The translations under genes and the position numbers were made by a program. A stretch of 64,000 nt of DNA from Sphingobacteriales bacterium 44-61 (GTDB lineage: Bacteria > Bacteroidota > Bacteroidia > Chitinophagales > Chitinophagaceae), in contig MKTW01000017.1 of the NCBI GenBank assembly GCA_001898405.1, positions 62,001 to 126,000 of the forward strand, given 5' to 3'. The notes under the pieces were generated by a model, which made no database searches, was not told where the DNA came from, and worked only from the letters and a program-made list of their open reading frames with translations. Shown here piece by piece: positions 54,451 to 63,908 of the stretch (positions within the stretch are counted from its first letter, which is position 1; every line of letters begins with the position of its first letter).

Positions 54451-55516
54451 GTGACTTGCTGTAATATTTTTTGCGTAACCAGAAAGCAACGTTTACCAAA
54501 GCAATCAATGCGGGCACCTCCACTAAGGGCCCGATTACGCCGGCAAAAGCCTGCCCGCTGTTAATACCAAATACGCCGATGGCTACTGCTATCGCTAATT
54601 CAAAATTGTTCCCGGCAGCAGTGAATGCAATGGATGCGTTAGTGGAATAGTCAGCCCCCATCTTCTTACCAATGAAAAAACTGATCAGGAACATAATTGC
54701 GAAGTAAATAACAAGTGGTATTGCGATTCTGATTACATCAAGGGGAATCTGCACTATGAGTTCACCTTTAAGACTAAACATAATTACTATCGTAAACAAT
54801 AGCGCAATCAGCGTGATAGGGGATACAATAGGAAGGAATTTGTTCTGGTACCAGTCTTCCCCTTTGGCCTTTATCAGGAAATACCGGGTTAAAAATCCTG
54901 CTACAAACGGAATGCCGAGGTAAACAGCAACGCTTTCCGCTATCTGGCCGATGCCAATGTCAACAATCATACTTTCTATACCAAAATAAGGCGGGAGGAC
55001 AGTAATAAACACATAAGCATAGACACTGTATAGCAACACCTGGAAAATACTATTCAATGCAACGAGCCCTGCCGCATATTCCCGACTGCCGCCAGCCAGT
55101 TCATTCCAAACGATGACCATGGCGATACAGCGTGCGAGTCCTATAAGAATGAGCCCGATCATATATTCGGGATAACCATGCAGGAAGGTGATTGCCAGGA
55201 TAAACATTAATATGGGACCAATAATCCAATTCAATAGCAATGATGCCCCAAGGACTTTTGTATTTTTAAATACTTCTTTCAGTTTGTCGTATTTCACCTT
55301 TGTAAATGGTGGATACATCATCAGGATCAGTCCAATGGCTAGCGGGATATTTGTTGTGCCGCTGGAGAAAGAATTGATAAAACCTGAGGAGGATGGGAAG
55401 AAATACCCAATACCTACACCGACCGCCATCGCCAGGAAAATCCAAAGGGTCAGATAGCGATCAAGGAAACCGAGCTTTTTTCGCTCAACTGCGGGAGCAC
55501 AATTATTTGCAGACAT
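54443..55516 (-). CDS. acr3: Acr3-type arsenite efflux transporter
   Basis: 357 residues with ten predicted membrane helices. The conserved Acr3 cysteine is in [13 protein letters not shown] (near 129). The N-terminus [20 protein letters not shown] is shared with the remnant at 41467. It exports As(III). The order arsR-arsM-acr3-oxidoreductase-arsO is compact with small gaps or overlaps, so it is one operon on the minus strand. Confidence 0.93.
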   Translation of the reverse strand: MSANNCAPAVERKKLGFLDRYLTLWIFLAMAVGVGIGYFFPSSSGFINSFSSGTTNIPLAIGLILMMYPPFTKVKYDKLKEVFKNTKVLGASLLLNWIIGPILMFILAITFLHGYPEYMIGLILIGLARCIAMVIVWNELAGGSREYAAGLVALNSIFQVLLYSVYAYVFITVLPPYFGIESMIVDIGIGQIAESVAVYLGIPFVAGFLTRYFLIKAKGEDWYQNKFLPIVSPITLIALLFTIVIMFSLKGELIVQIPLDVIRIAIPLVIYFAIMFLISFFIGKKMGADYSTNASIAFTAAGNNFELAIAVAIGVFGINSGQAFAGVIGPLVEVPALIALVNVAFWLRKKYYSKSHA

Positions 55517-55528
55517 AATGAATTAAAT

Positions 55529-56371
55529 TTAACAGCATCCTGGTGCGCAACATGCTTCACCAACCTTTGGTTTTTCGCCATAAACAGTTACACTGAATAT
55601 CCCGGTTGAGCCCGTTTTGAAATCCTGAATTTCCTGCGCACTCATATATTTGGAAAGGATGTCATCCGGGATGACAATCGGTTTTTGCTTCTGTACGGTT
55701 ACATTTTTGAAACCGTTACCCTCGATCAAACTGAGGTACGTGTCTTTCTGAATAGCTCCTGAAACGCAACCGGCATACATCTCTGCGTCCTGCCTGAGTG
55801 CTTCGGGCAAATCTCCGGCTAGTACAACATCAGAAATACTAAAATGAGCACCCGGCTTTAGTACCCGAAATACTTCTTTTAGTACAGCATCCTTGTTTGG
55901 TACAAGATTAAGCACGCAGTTACTCACGACAACATCAGCGACATTTTCCGCAACGGGCATGTGTTCAATATCACCTTGCCTGAATTCAACATTTTTAAAA
56001 CCGAGTTTATCAGCGTTGATCCGGGCTTTATCAATCATAGCCGTAGTAAAATCGATACCAATGACCTTTCCGGTATCGCCGGTCTCAGCCCTTGCGACAA
56101 AACAATCATTACCCGCTCCGGATCCAAGATCAATTACCGTGTCGCCGGCCTTAATTTTGGCAAATTTAGTGGGCAAACCACAACCCAGCCCCAGGTCAGC
56201 ATCTGCGTTATATCCGGAAATCTCCGAGTAGTCGTCTGTCATAATGTTATACACTTCTGTACTGCATTCGCCCGCACCACAACACGATGCCTGATTAATT
56301 TCTTTATCCTGGAGGGCTATTTCACTGTACTTCTTTCGTACGATCTCTTTTAGTTCATTATCTGTTTGCAT
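55529..56371 (-). CDS. arsM: arsenite S-adenosylmethionine methyltransferase
   Basis: 280 residues. SAM-binding motif VIDLGSGAGNDCFVA near 80-94 and the class I methyltransferase fold after it. Cysteines typical of ArsM: CCGAGEC near 29-35, GLGCGLPTKFA near 62-72 and AGCVSGAI near 200. The C-terminal CCAPGCC may add another As(III) site. It methylates As(III), giving volatile or exported products. An ArsR-type operator lies 18-33 bases upstream of its start and the arsR gene is 51 bases before it. Confidence 0.92.
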   Translation of the reverse strand: MQTDNELKEIVRKKYSEIALQDKEINQASCCGAGECSTEVYNIMTDDYSEISGYNADADLGLGCGLPTKFAKIKAGDTVIDLGSGAGNDCFVARAETGDTGKVIGIDFTTAMIDKARINADKLGFKNVEFRQGDIEHMPVAENVADVVVSNCVLNLVPNKDAVLKEVFRVLKPGAHFSISDVVLAGDLPEALRQDAEMYAGCVSGAIQKDTYLSLIEGNGFKNVTVQKQKPIVIPDDILSKYMSAQEIQDFKTGSTGIFSVTVYGEKPKVGEACCAPGCC

Positions 56372-56388
56372 AAAAATTATATTGGTTG

Positions 56389-56404
56389 ATTGCTATATTA
56401 CGAT
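56389..56404. promoter_or_regulatory. ArsR-type operator upstream of arsM
   Basis: ATTGCTATATTACGAT, 15 of 16 bases identical to the site before arsR at 56754-56769. It lies between arsR and arsM and could give arsM its own repressed promoter. Confidence 0.6.
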
Positions 56405-56422
56405 GTTTTAATTCAAAAAAAA

Positions 56423-56752
56423 TCAGCAGCAGGATGCCTTGCTATTGTATTTGCCAAAGAAACTGTCAAACATCGTCTGATACTGCGACCATACTTTGTC
56501 ATCGATACAATAGCAGACGCTGGTTCCTTCGATTGTTCCCTGGATAATACCCACGGACTTCAACTCTTTCAGGTGCTGACTAATGGTAGCCTGTGCGAGT
56601 CCCAGTTCATCCACCAGATCCCCGCAAATACAGGCCTGTGCTTTGATAATAGTTTGGATAATTGCGATCCTGGCCGGATGACCAAGCGCCTTCATCATCG
56701 AAGCAAGCTTGTTCTGTTCTTTTGAAAATATTTCCGATTTTGTCAATCCCAT
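56423..56752 (-). CDS. arsR: ArsR/SmtB-family repressor of the arsenic operon
   Basis: 109 residues from ATG 56752. The frame to 56788 is rejected because the operator lies in it. Winged helix MKALGHPARIAIIQTIIKAQACICGDLVDELG, with CIC as the likely As(III) site, then AQATISQHLKELKSVGIIQG. The extra C-terminal SKASCC adds a cysteine pair absent in the copy at 41089. It represses its own operon until arsenite binds. Confidence 0.92.
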   Translation of the reverse strand: MGLTKSEIFSKEQNKLASMMKALGHPARIAIIQTIIKAQACICGDLVDELGLAQATISQHLKELKSVGIIQGTIEGTSVCYCIDDKVWSQYQTMFDSFFGKYNSKASCC

Positions 56753-56753
56753 G

Positions 56754-56769
56754 ATTGCAATATTACGAT
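56754..56769. promoter_or_regulatory. ArsR-type operator upstream of arsR
   Basis: ATTGCAATATTACGAT starts two bases upstream of the arsR ATG. It is an imperfect palindrome around AATATT and matches the sites at 56389 and 41071. Confidence 0.6.
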
Positions 56770-57303
56770 AGAAGTTGATTCCCACCAACTTTTATTTTGT
56801 TTGGAATGACATCGTTGAAAAGTAAGGTTAGTTGTTGGGCTTTTTTCCGTTAAATGGTACACCAGATGGCTTTTGTGGAGGCCTTCCAGGTATAGTATTG
56901 ATTTGGTTTGGTGTTTTCGAGACCGGTATCAATTGAACACATATAAATGACCGTATTGCTAGAAGTTTGGCCATTGCGATGTGTATGTTTGTTATAAAGT
57001 GGTACGTCGTTTAGGATCGGTTCCTGGTAAAATGAATTTATTAATTGTGCGTCTTCGGCATCTAAGCTGAAATACAGCAATGCCTGCTTACTTCAGATGG
57101 GAATAATTAGAAGTCATTAATTTTTTAAACTTTGTGGCTTATTGCGTAACTTTATATAGACAGATCATCTGATGTAAAATCAGGTAAAATGGTGCGAAAA
57201 TGCGCTGTTGATCGAGGAAAAAATCGAGGAAATTTTTAAATAATTGCAATTCAAGCGGTTACGGGTTAAAATCCTTGGCCGTCCGGTCTTCTGTCTACTT
57301 GTG
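56770..57303. other. intergenic border between the arsenic and restriction clusters
   Basis: 534 bases. A 76-codon minus-strand frame at 56850-57080 shows no recognisable domain and may be a fragment or chance. Nothing else stands out. Confidence 0.4.
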
Positions 57304-58218
57304 CTATTCACCTTTAGATTCAAGCGTTCTAAAATTATGGGAGTTTTGTGCCTCCGAGTTGTAAGAGCCATCAAACTTGAATTCCCCTCTGTGGTCACCT
57401 CTTTCGTTGTGATATTCAAACATCCCGTGCTTATGATCTAAGGAAATATATTGAGGGGAGCCGTTTCGTCCAATTAATCTGAATATTGTTCTAAGTGATT
57501 TTACAGCATCTCTCTCATTTCGAGAAAGGACTGGAAGATAAATGTAATAATTCGCTTCGGCTACTTTTTTGCCAACCTCAATAGTATATGCTTCAGTATT
57601 TGGTCCTTTCTTTTTCATTACCTCCTCATAAAAAGTAATTGTTCTATTCCCCTTATATTTAGGAAGCTTATCCTCCATTCCATGACTAATCACCTCCTTC
57701 CAAAGTATTTCGTCACTTAAAGTTTTATTTGGCAAAAAGTCATCATCCCCATTCTTCCACACTATTTCAACCTGATGTTGAGATAGCCATAGTCGTTTCC
57801 ATTCAAACCACGAAGAATAACACGAAACATATGGATTCGGGCATGAAGGCATGGCAAAGCCAGAATAACCATAATGTAAGTATTGAAATTGATCGAGAAA
57901 TATACTATCCGATGGCAACAAAGAAACAAGTCCCGGAATTGCAAAAACCAATGAGTGATACAAATTGAGAGTAGTACTAGATATACCCTTTAATGCTGGA
58001 TTTTGATTAACGACTGGCCAACCTTGAAAAAGAAAATCATAATAAAAAGTGCCGTAGGAATATTCACGGTTATGTATTTCCGGCAATCCATGAAAAGAAT
58101 CTTTCGATTTCATTGCATTTTCAACCGCGTCACAAAAATCTCTAAATATTTTATCTCTTTTTGACTCCGGTATATTTTCGATTTCAAAACTGTCGTTAAT
58201 TAAAAATAGATGCCCCAT
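57304..58218 (-). CDS. unknown protein coupled to the DUF3696 ATPase
   Basis: 304 residues, cytoplasmic, no known domain recognised. Some segments look like a folded enzyme or binding domain (FLFQGWPVVNQNPALKG, SCYSSWFEWKRLWLSQHQ, RTIFRLIGRNGSPQYISLDH), but no catalytic motif was identified. Its start overlaps the stop of the ATPase gene (TAATG), so it is translationally coupled and probably acts with it. It is the last gene of the four-gene operon. It is the best candidate here for an uncharacterised effector or sensor. Confidence 0.6.
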   Translation of the reverse strand: MGHLFLINDSFEIENIPESKRDKIFRDFCDAVENAMKSKDSFHGLPEIHNREYSYGTFYYDFLFQGWPVVNQNPALKGISSTTLNLYHSLVFAIPGLVSLLPSDSIFLDQFQYLHYGYSGFAMPSCPNPYVSCYSSWFEWKRLWLSQHQVEIVWKNGDDDFLPNKTLSDEILWKEVISHGMEDKLPKYKGNRTITFYEEVMKKKGPNTEAYTIEVGKKVAEANYYIYLPVLSRNERDAVKSLRTIFRLIGRNGSPQYISLDHKHGMFEYHNERGDHRGEFKFDGSYNSEAQNSHNFRTLESKGE

Positions 58219-59351
58219 TACTTGCGATTTGATGCCCTTAAAATGTCAAACAAATCCTGTCTAACTTGATCAAAAAAGTCAACTGGAAAATCAGACAAGT
58301 CTCCATTTTTTTCAATTTTTATCGGCATGACATTTGTTTTACCTGCCTTATCTCCATGGAAAAAATATAAACGAACTGCATCCGATTTTAAACCTTTAGG
58401 CAAAAGTAACGCCCTTCTAATTCCATTTATGATATGCTCACTATGGGTTTCAATAATAATTTTCACTCCTGAAGATGCTATCTTTCCTAAGAAAAAGCCC
58501 ATATTTGATTGACCTTTTGGATGTAGATGTGCTTCAGGATTTTCAATAATAAATACACTATTCTGTTTCGCAATTAAACCGTTCACTATTATTGGCAAGG
58601 AGTAACTAATTCCAAACCCAATATTGGTTGCTAAAACCGGGTTTTTTGTCGAGCTATTTCTGAGTTTGATTTGTGCTCCCATAGTACCAAGCGCTTCTGA
58701 CCTTACCGTTGTACCCGGGCAGATATAATCTAGCCAAAGATCTACCTGTTGAGGCAAATATTCGCTTTTAGAGTCTGTGAAATGACGGCGAACATCTACT
58801 TTGAAAAAGTCATTATTAAGTAACACTTGGGCCGTGTACTCACCCCTATGGCCACAATGTGGAAAATTAGTATAATTGGATGCCAAAAAAAGTCTAGGAC
58901 CGAGCCTCTCTGTAAACAAATAGTAAAACTCTTTCCTTCTCCAAAACGGTAAATTCTCAACATCAATTGAAGATGCGGTTAATGAAATATTTACGGATGT
59001 AGTCTTACCATTTTCGTCAGATAGCGAGATTTCATAAACTTCATTATCTAATTTTAAAATAATATTTGAACCCTCATTTTCATTGTCATTAAATATATCA
59101 GTTATAGTTCCAAGTGATAACTCGTAACCCAAATTTAAAGGAGTCGGAGTACCGCGCCAGTCACTTTCTAAATAATCCGAACTGGAGTTGATAAGCACAT
59201 TCTTTTCGATTGCGAGTCTTACAAGCAATAGCGCCTGAATCATACTGCTTTTTCCTGTCCCATTACTCCCTGTGAGTACAGTCAAATTGCCCAAAGTGAA
59301 GGTTTCTCCAGTAAAACATTTGAACCCTTTTAAAAAAAAAGTATGTTCCAT
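58218..59351 (-). CDS. AAA/ABC-type ATPase with DUF3696 C-terminus
   Basis: 377 residues. Walker A GSNGTGKSSMIQALL near 29-43. The Walker B-like segment is SVFIIENPEAHLHPKGQS near 263-280, followed by IIIETHSEHIINGIRRALL. The end reads IEKNGDLSDFPVDFFDQVRQDL, typical of DUF3696. These are RecF/OLD-like ATPases frequent in anti-phage systems. Its start overlaps the DUF262 stop (TAATG), and the next gene overlaps its stop the same way. Confidence 0.82.
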   Translation of the reverse strand: MEHTFFLKGFKCFTGETFTLGNLTVLTGSNGTGKSSMIQALLLVRLAIEKNVLINSSSDYLESDWRGTPTPLNLGYELSLGTITDIFNDNENEGSNIILKLDNEVYEISLSDENGKTTSVNISLTASSIDVENLPFWRRKEFYYLFTERLGPRLFLASNYTNFPHCGHRGEYTAQVLLNNDFFKVDVRRHFTDSKSEYLPQQVDLWLDYICPGTTVRSEALGTMGAQIKLRNSSTKNPVLATNIGFGISYSLPIIVNGLIAKQNSVFIIENPEAHLHPKGQSNMGFFLGKIASSGVKIIIETHSEHIINGIRRALLLPKGLKSDAVRLYFFHGDKAGKTNVMPIKIEKNGDLSDFPVDFFDQVRQDLFDILRASNRK

Positions 59352-60709
59352 TATCTTTGATTTCTATGTGATTCAAATAGCTTCGCAAATGAATTAAATG
59401 CCAATTCAATATTTCTTTTTCCATTTGTTCCGTAAGTAATCGCTTCGAATACGTCCGGTTCTATTTTTATGATTTTTGCAAGGGTTTCAATTAACCCTTC
59501 CTCTTGAAAATCTCGAGTTATAGTGTTGTGATCATGTTTGCTTAATAAAACCGATAAACTGAGCATCAATAATTTATTAACAGGCGATCGTCTAGTCCCA
59601 ATGGTTTCTGGTAAGATTTTTCGAAAACAATACTCGCCGAATAGATAATAGGAGTTCTCCAAAGCATTATCGTAAATACCAATGTATTGATTTAGATTTT
59701 CTGGTAAACGAACGTTCAATTCATCAATGAAGTCGTCCAAAGTATTATCCATATCTCCATTATACTGTCCTAGCGGATCATCAGGGGTGTATTGTTCGTA
59801 AAAATAGATAAACCGCAGAGCTGCTTCTCTCGCGTCCATTCGGGAATCTCGCACACTCCAATCTGTTGCGTTTCCAAAACTCTCTAATGCGACCATTCCT
59901 TTCAATACTGCTTGCACATGTGGTCGTGATAAACAGTTTCGAATTTCCTGATTATTTAGCGGCTTACCGCCTGTGTTGAGTCTTCTAAATAAATCAAACT
60001 TTAGTTTACTCGGAGATCTGTAATCAATGACAAAACACATTATTTGAGTCTGTGCAAATTTTCTAATACGCAACGGAGAAATCACTTGACTCAACTCCGA
60101 AAATTTTTTACCATTACAGTCTTCGAGGTATTCTAGATTAATCAACATTAGTTCATCCTTCATAAATGCTCTAATTGTAGACAACCTTTGTAAGCCATCT
60201 ACCACAGTAAGCCGCCCATCCTCGTATTGGCTTAAATAAATTGATGGTAATGGTAATCCTAAAAGAATTGATTCAATTAATCTACATTGCCTTGTTTTAT
60301 CCCAGATAAAATTTCTTTGGAAATCGGGCGTCAACTCAATATCCTTTGTATCAATTAAATCGACAATCTGCCTCAAAGAAAATGGCTTATTTTCCACAAA
60401 TATCTCAGCTGGACCATACCCGGGTTTCTTCTTAACAGAGAAATCTGAGTCGTTATCAAATCCTTGAGAACGATCCTCAATCCAATCAGCGGACAACCCA
60501 GTTAACCGTTCTTCAACTATTCCCATTTCATCATCAAAAGGATTTTCAACTTCAAGTTTGAATAGTCCCTGATCGTTTTTTAATGGAAATTTATATTCAA
60601 TCTTGTTGTGCGAAGAATATAAATACAATCTCTCGTTTTCACCTTCAATAATTGTAAATGGGATCTCTTGTCCAGAACCTTTTAAAGAAAATCTTGCTTC
60701 AATTGCCAT
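59351..60709 (-). CDS. DUF262-domain protein
   Basis: 452 residues. The DUF262 (ParB/Srx-like) core is at ~105-230: SLRQIVDLIDTKDIELTPDF, then QRNFIWDKTRQCRLIESILLG, and GRLTVVDGLQRLSTIRAFM with the DGxQR nucleotide-binding motif. In GmrS-type proteins this domain binds or hydrolyses nucleotides. The DUF1524 HNH nuclease part of GmrD is not seen. The N-terminal ~100 residues are unrecognised. It stands between the restriction enzyme (37-base gap) and the DUF3696 ATPase (overlap). Confidence 0.8.
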   Translation of the reverse strand: MAIEARFSLKGSGQEIPFTIIEGENERLYLYSSHNKIEYKFPLKNDQGLFKLEVENPFDDEMGIVEERLTGLSADWIEDRSQGFDNDSDFSVKKKPGYGPAEIFVENKPFSLRQIVDLIDTKDIELTPDFQRNFIWDKTRQCRLIESILLGLPLPSIYLSQYEDGRLTVVDGLQRLSTIRAFMKDELMLINLEYLEDCNGKKFSELSQVISPLRIRKFAQTQIMCFVIDYRSPSKLKFDLFRRLNTGGKPLNNQEIRNCLSRPHVQAVLKGMVALESFGNATDWSVRDSRMDAREAALRFIYFYEQYTPDDPLGQYNGDMDNTLDDFIDELNVRLPENLNQYIGIYDNALENSYYLFGEYCFRKILPETIGTRRSPVNKLLMLSLSVLLSKHDHNTITRDFQEEGLIETLAKIIKIEPDVFEAITYGTNGKRNIELAFNSFAKLFESHRNQR

Positions 60710-60746
60710 ACTTAAATATTTAAATAATTATCATACAAAGATTACA

Positions 60747-63700
60747 TCAGCTGATTTCCAATAAGTCCAGCTCATCCACTAGTTTGCTTGTTTCCATCAA
60801 AGTATTAATTATTCCTTGGTAATGTATAACTTCTTCGTAGTTCAGAACACGATCCTTTCGATCCTTTAACCATTTTTGCGCAGGCATATATCCTCCAACA
60901 TACATTTCCCAAATCTTGTTTGAGATATTTTCAAAATATTGAGTTTTGTTAATAAAAATCTTTCCAACTTCTCCATTGAACTTTTCAAACCTAATTTTTT
61001 CAACACGATTTGAACCAGAAATCGGATAAGAAATATTAGATTCGGAATTCTTAGAATGTAGCAGATGGCTTAATCTTAACTTCGACCCAAGTAATGATAA
61101 TCTCTGAAATGCGGTGCTATTTTTTGGGTAAGGTATTCTTGGATAATCAATTTTCAAAAACTCATTGTATTTTCTTTTATATTGAGGGTGATATAGGACG
61201 GCATATATATAGTCCAAGATGTCTATTGGCGTTATAAATCCTTCCCCCCCTTTTGCAAATAAATCCTTCAGAACGTGAAATTTTAAGCCAGTTATTCCCG
61301 CAATCTGAGAGACTATTTTTTGATTAAGATTTGGCTCAACTGAGGGTCCAAATTTTAACTCATTGTCATTATTGATATAGAGAGGAAAAACACTATTAAT
61401 ATCATAAGCAGCATATGATTTATGGCCAGGCAGGCTTTCCGAAACCAATGCACCGATATTTTCCGTATTTTGTTTCGGGAGTATTAAGCCGAGGTTATTA
61501 ATGGATAAGAAATTCTTTAGTACTTCTATTCTTGGCCTTTCAACAATTTGTGATGAATAGTATATATATCTAGTATCGAAAGGTCGATAATAAAATGGCA
61601 ACATTAAAGACTCGTCAAATTTCCCAGATCGTGACGTAGATAATTTCCAGCTACCCGTATCTTTTAAATTATACGTAGACATTAATTCACCATCTGAAAT
61701 CGACGAGTCAAAATATTTTAGCAGCCTGCTCTCTAGCTCTCTTTTTGAAAATGCAGTTACAAAGTCGTCTCTGTGAGATTTGATTCCAGTCGTATAAATA
61801 GGAAACAATTGGTTTATTTTAAACCCCTTCTCATACTCATTTGACTCAGAAAAATCTTTTTTTGTAAAAAAATAATATGGCTCCACTATTTCGAGCTCGT
61901 TCCATTTAGTATCGTAAATAGAAGTGTTTATTAAAGATTGATATTTAGATTTCCTACTTCCTAAAATATCTTTCTGGTATAATTTTGTTTCTTCTGTCGA
62001 ATGTGCTTTCTTAATAAATACATTTATGGAAACGCCTTGTTGGATATCAAAAACATTTTCATCTTTTAATCCATCTATTGCTACCTCTTTTTTCTTTGAA
62101 TTACCATGCAGGTCCCATATATATATCTTGTCAAACGCTTCAACTAGGCTCTTGCGCATTTGCCTATGAATTACACCATCAACAAATGAATTGTTTGTAA
62201 TCATTGCAACAATACCCTGACCATTTTTTTGAATAAAATACTGCGCGTACCTAATAAACTTTATATAGTCGTCTGATAACGGATTAATATTCTTCTCTTT
62301 TAAACCCTTTTTGTAGTCTGAAACTAAATTTTCGATCCATTCTCCTTTATTACTACTACTGACACTATACGGTGGATTTCCAATCACGACCATAACAGGA
62401 GTCTCTCTTTTTAATGTATTAGCTTCGGTCGCCTCTTGACTCAACCAACTTGCAAACAGGGTTTTTGTGTCCGGGTGAGCTTCTTCGAGGCTGTTTGTAA
62501 GATAAATTCTAAGTCGTTTTTCCTTTTGACTGGCTTTATATCCGGTTTCTTTTAAGAGTAAATCCAACTTTAAATGTGCCATTGCATAACTGGCCATTAA
62601 TAGCTCAAACCCATGTATTCGAGGGATTAAATGTTCTTCAGCATATTGACTCCAGATACCTTTTTGATCCTCAAATCGTGAATAGATTAGGCGAATTACC
62701 TCTGCAAGAAAAGTTCCTGTACCAGTTGCGGGGTCCAAAATTTGAACCTTGTGAACTTCCTCCTCTAATTCAATATCCTTGATCTTTGATCGTTTATCTG
62801 CTGTCGCCTTTGTGACATGCTTTCGTTTTATCTTAATTTTACTACTATCAGCAAGACCCATAGATAAGCCAAACTCTTTTTTTAATATTTCATCTACGGA
62901 TCGGACAATAAAATTTACGACTGGCTCTGGAGTATACCAAACTCCTCGACTTTTTCTTAACTTTGGATTGTATGCGGCTAGGAAAGTTTCATAAAAATGG
63001 ATTAATGGATCTTCCATTTTGGTAGCCTTTCCAAAATTTTTTAAAATTGAGGAGACGTCAGCAGCTCTAAATACTTCGGCTAATGCGTCAACAATCCAAA
63101 CAATGCGATCATCAATTTCAACACCGGCTATATAGCCGAATAATTTTTTCAAAAAGGGATTACTTTTTGGAATTAGTTCGGCAGCTTCCTGGCGCGAGAA
63201 AGTGTCTATTGATGGGTCGTGTAATCTCGCTGCGAATAGTCCATATGCTATAGTCTGAGCATATATATCGGCAAACTCATCCGGCTTAATATCATGGATA
63301 AGAATATTTTTAAAAGCATACAACTGATCTTTTAAACTACTATTGTCTTGGGAGATTTCATCACTTTCTAAAGCAGTCTGTAAAACTTGTTGCATAACTC
63401 GCGCTTTACTTGCCATCATTTCTGCAAGTTTTAGAGCGCTTCGAATAGTAATTCCCGTGTACTTGGAGAAATCTCTAATTAAGGTTTCAAAGGCAGGCCA
63501 ATTTTCGGATAAAGGGATCAATTTGCCGTTACTAATTTTAGCAATACTTATATCAGTAACACGATCTTTATTTAAATAAAATCTGAACCTAATATAATCA
63601 GTCAGTATTAAATTGTTCAAACTATTCCGATACCTTACTAATTGTTCAGATTGTTCTATCAAATCAAGATTCAATCCTTCGGTTAGGTCCTTTGCTTCAA

Positions 63701-63908
63701 TATATCCTATCGGGAAATTTGAGTTGCCTTGCCTTGTCAAAATGTAGTCTGGAGCCCCACAGGCTATCCGAATTGGCTCATTTGTTACATCTGCTTCAGT
63801 GCAAAGAGATTCTAAGAGTAATTGTAAGTCACTTCGATAGCTATGCTCGGTCGAAATGCCTGATTGGAACCTTTTATTAATTTTTTCAAAATACTGCTGA
63901 ACTGTCAT
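60747..63908 (-). CDS. single-chain restriction-modification enzyme (Type IIG/ISP-like)
   Basis: 1053 residues. The N-terminus has a PD-(D/E)xK nuclease pattern: GAPDYIL (Asp54), then GYIEAKD (Glu71, Lys73). An all-helical connector follows. The N6-adenine methylase domain has motif I ILDPATGTGTFLAEVIR near 391 and motif IV VVIGNPPYSV near 507-516. The last ~400 residues would be the target-recognition part. No helicase motifs were seen. Cutting and methylation in one chain fit Type IIG or ISP-like enzymes. It is the first gene of the operon, with ATG at 63908. Confidence 0.85.
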   Translation of the reverse strand: MTVQQYFEKINKRFQSGISTEHSYRSDLQLLLESLCTEADVTNEPIRIACGAPDYILTRQGNSNFPIGYIEAKDLTEGLNLDLIEQSEQLVRYRNSLNNLILTDYIRFRFYLNKDRVTDISIAKISNGKLIPLSENWPAFETLIRDFSKYTGITIRSALKLAEMMASKARVMQQVLQTALESDEISQDNSSLKDQLYAFKNILIHDIKPDEFADIYAQTIAYGLFAARLHDPSIDTFSRQEAAELIPKSNPFLKKLFGYIAGVEIDDRIVWIVDALAEVFRAADVSSILKNFGKATKMEDPLIHFYETFLAAYNPKLRKSRGVWYTPEPVVNFIVRSVDEILKKEFGLSMGLADSSKIKIKRKHVTKATADKRSKIKDIELEEEVHKVQILDPATGTGTFLAEVIRLIYSRFEDQKGIWSQYAEEHLIPRIHGFELLMASYAMAHLKLDLLLKETGYKASQKEKRLRIYLTNSLEEAHPDTKTLFASWLSQEATEANTLKRETPVMVVIGNPPYSVSSSNKGEWIENLVSDYKKGLKEKNINPLSDDYIKFIRYAQYFIQKNGQGIVAMITNNSFVDGVIHRQMRKSLVEAFDKIYIWDLHGNSKKKEVAIDGLKDENVFDIQQGVSINVFIKKAHSTEETKLYQKDILGSRKSKYQSLINTSIYDTKWNELEIVEPYYFFTKKDFSESNEYEKGFKINQLFPIYTTGIKSHRDDFVTAFSKRELESRLLKYFDSSISDGELMSTYNLKDTGSWKLSTSRSGKFDESLMLPFYYRPFDTRYIYYSSQIVERPRIEVLKNFLSINNLGLILPKQNTENIGALVSESLPGHKSYAAYDINSVFPLYINNDNELKFGPSVEPNLNQKIVSQIAGITGLKFHVLKDLFAKGGEGFITPIDILDYIYAVLYHPQYKRKYNEFLKIDYPRIPYPKNSTAFQRLSLLGSKLRLSHLLHSKNSESNISYPISGSNRVEKIRFEKFNGEVGKIFINKTQYFENISNKIWEMYVGGYMPAQKWLKDRKDRVLNYEEVIHYQGIINTLMETSKLVDELDLLEIS

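Noticed and set aside
56850-57080. 76-codon minus-strand frame between the arsenic and restriction clusters
   Set aside because: No domain, poor composition and no operon partner; may be a fragment, not supported as a gene.
57245-57300. tRNA-like GGTTAAAATCC stretch that could mark an attachment site
   Set aside because: The flanking bases do not form a T-arm or acceptor stem, and no second copy was found.
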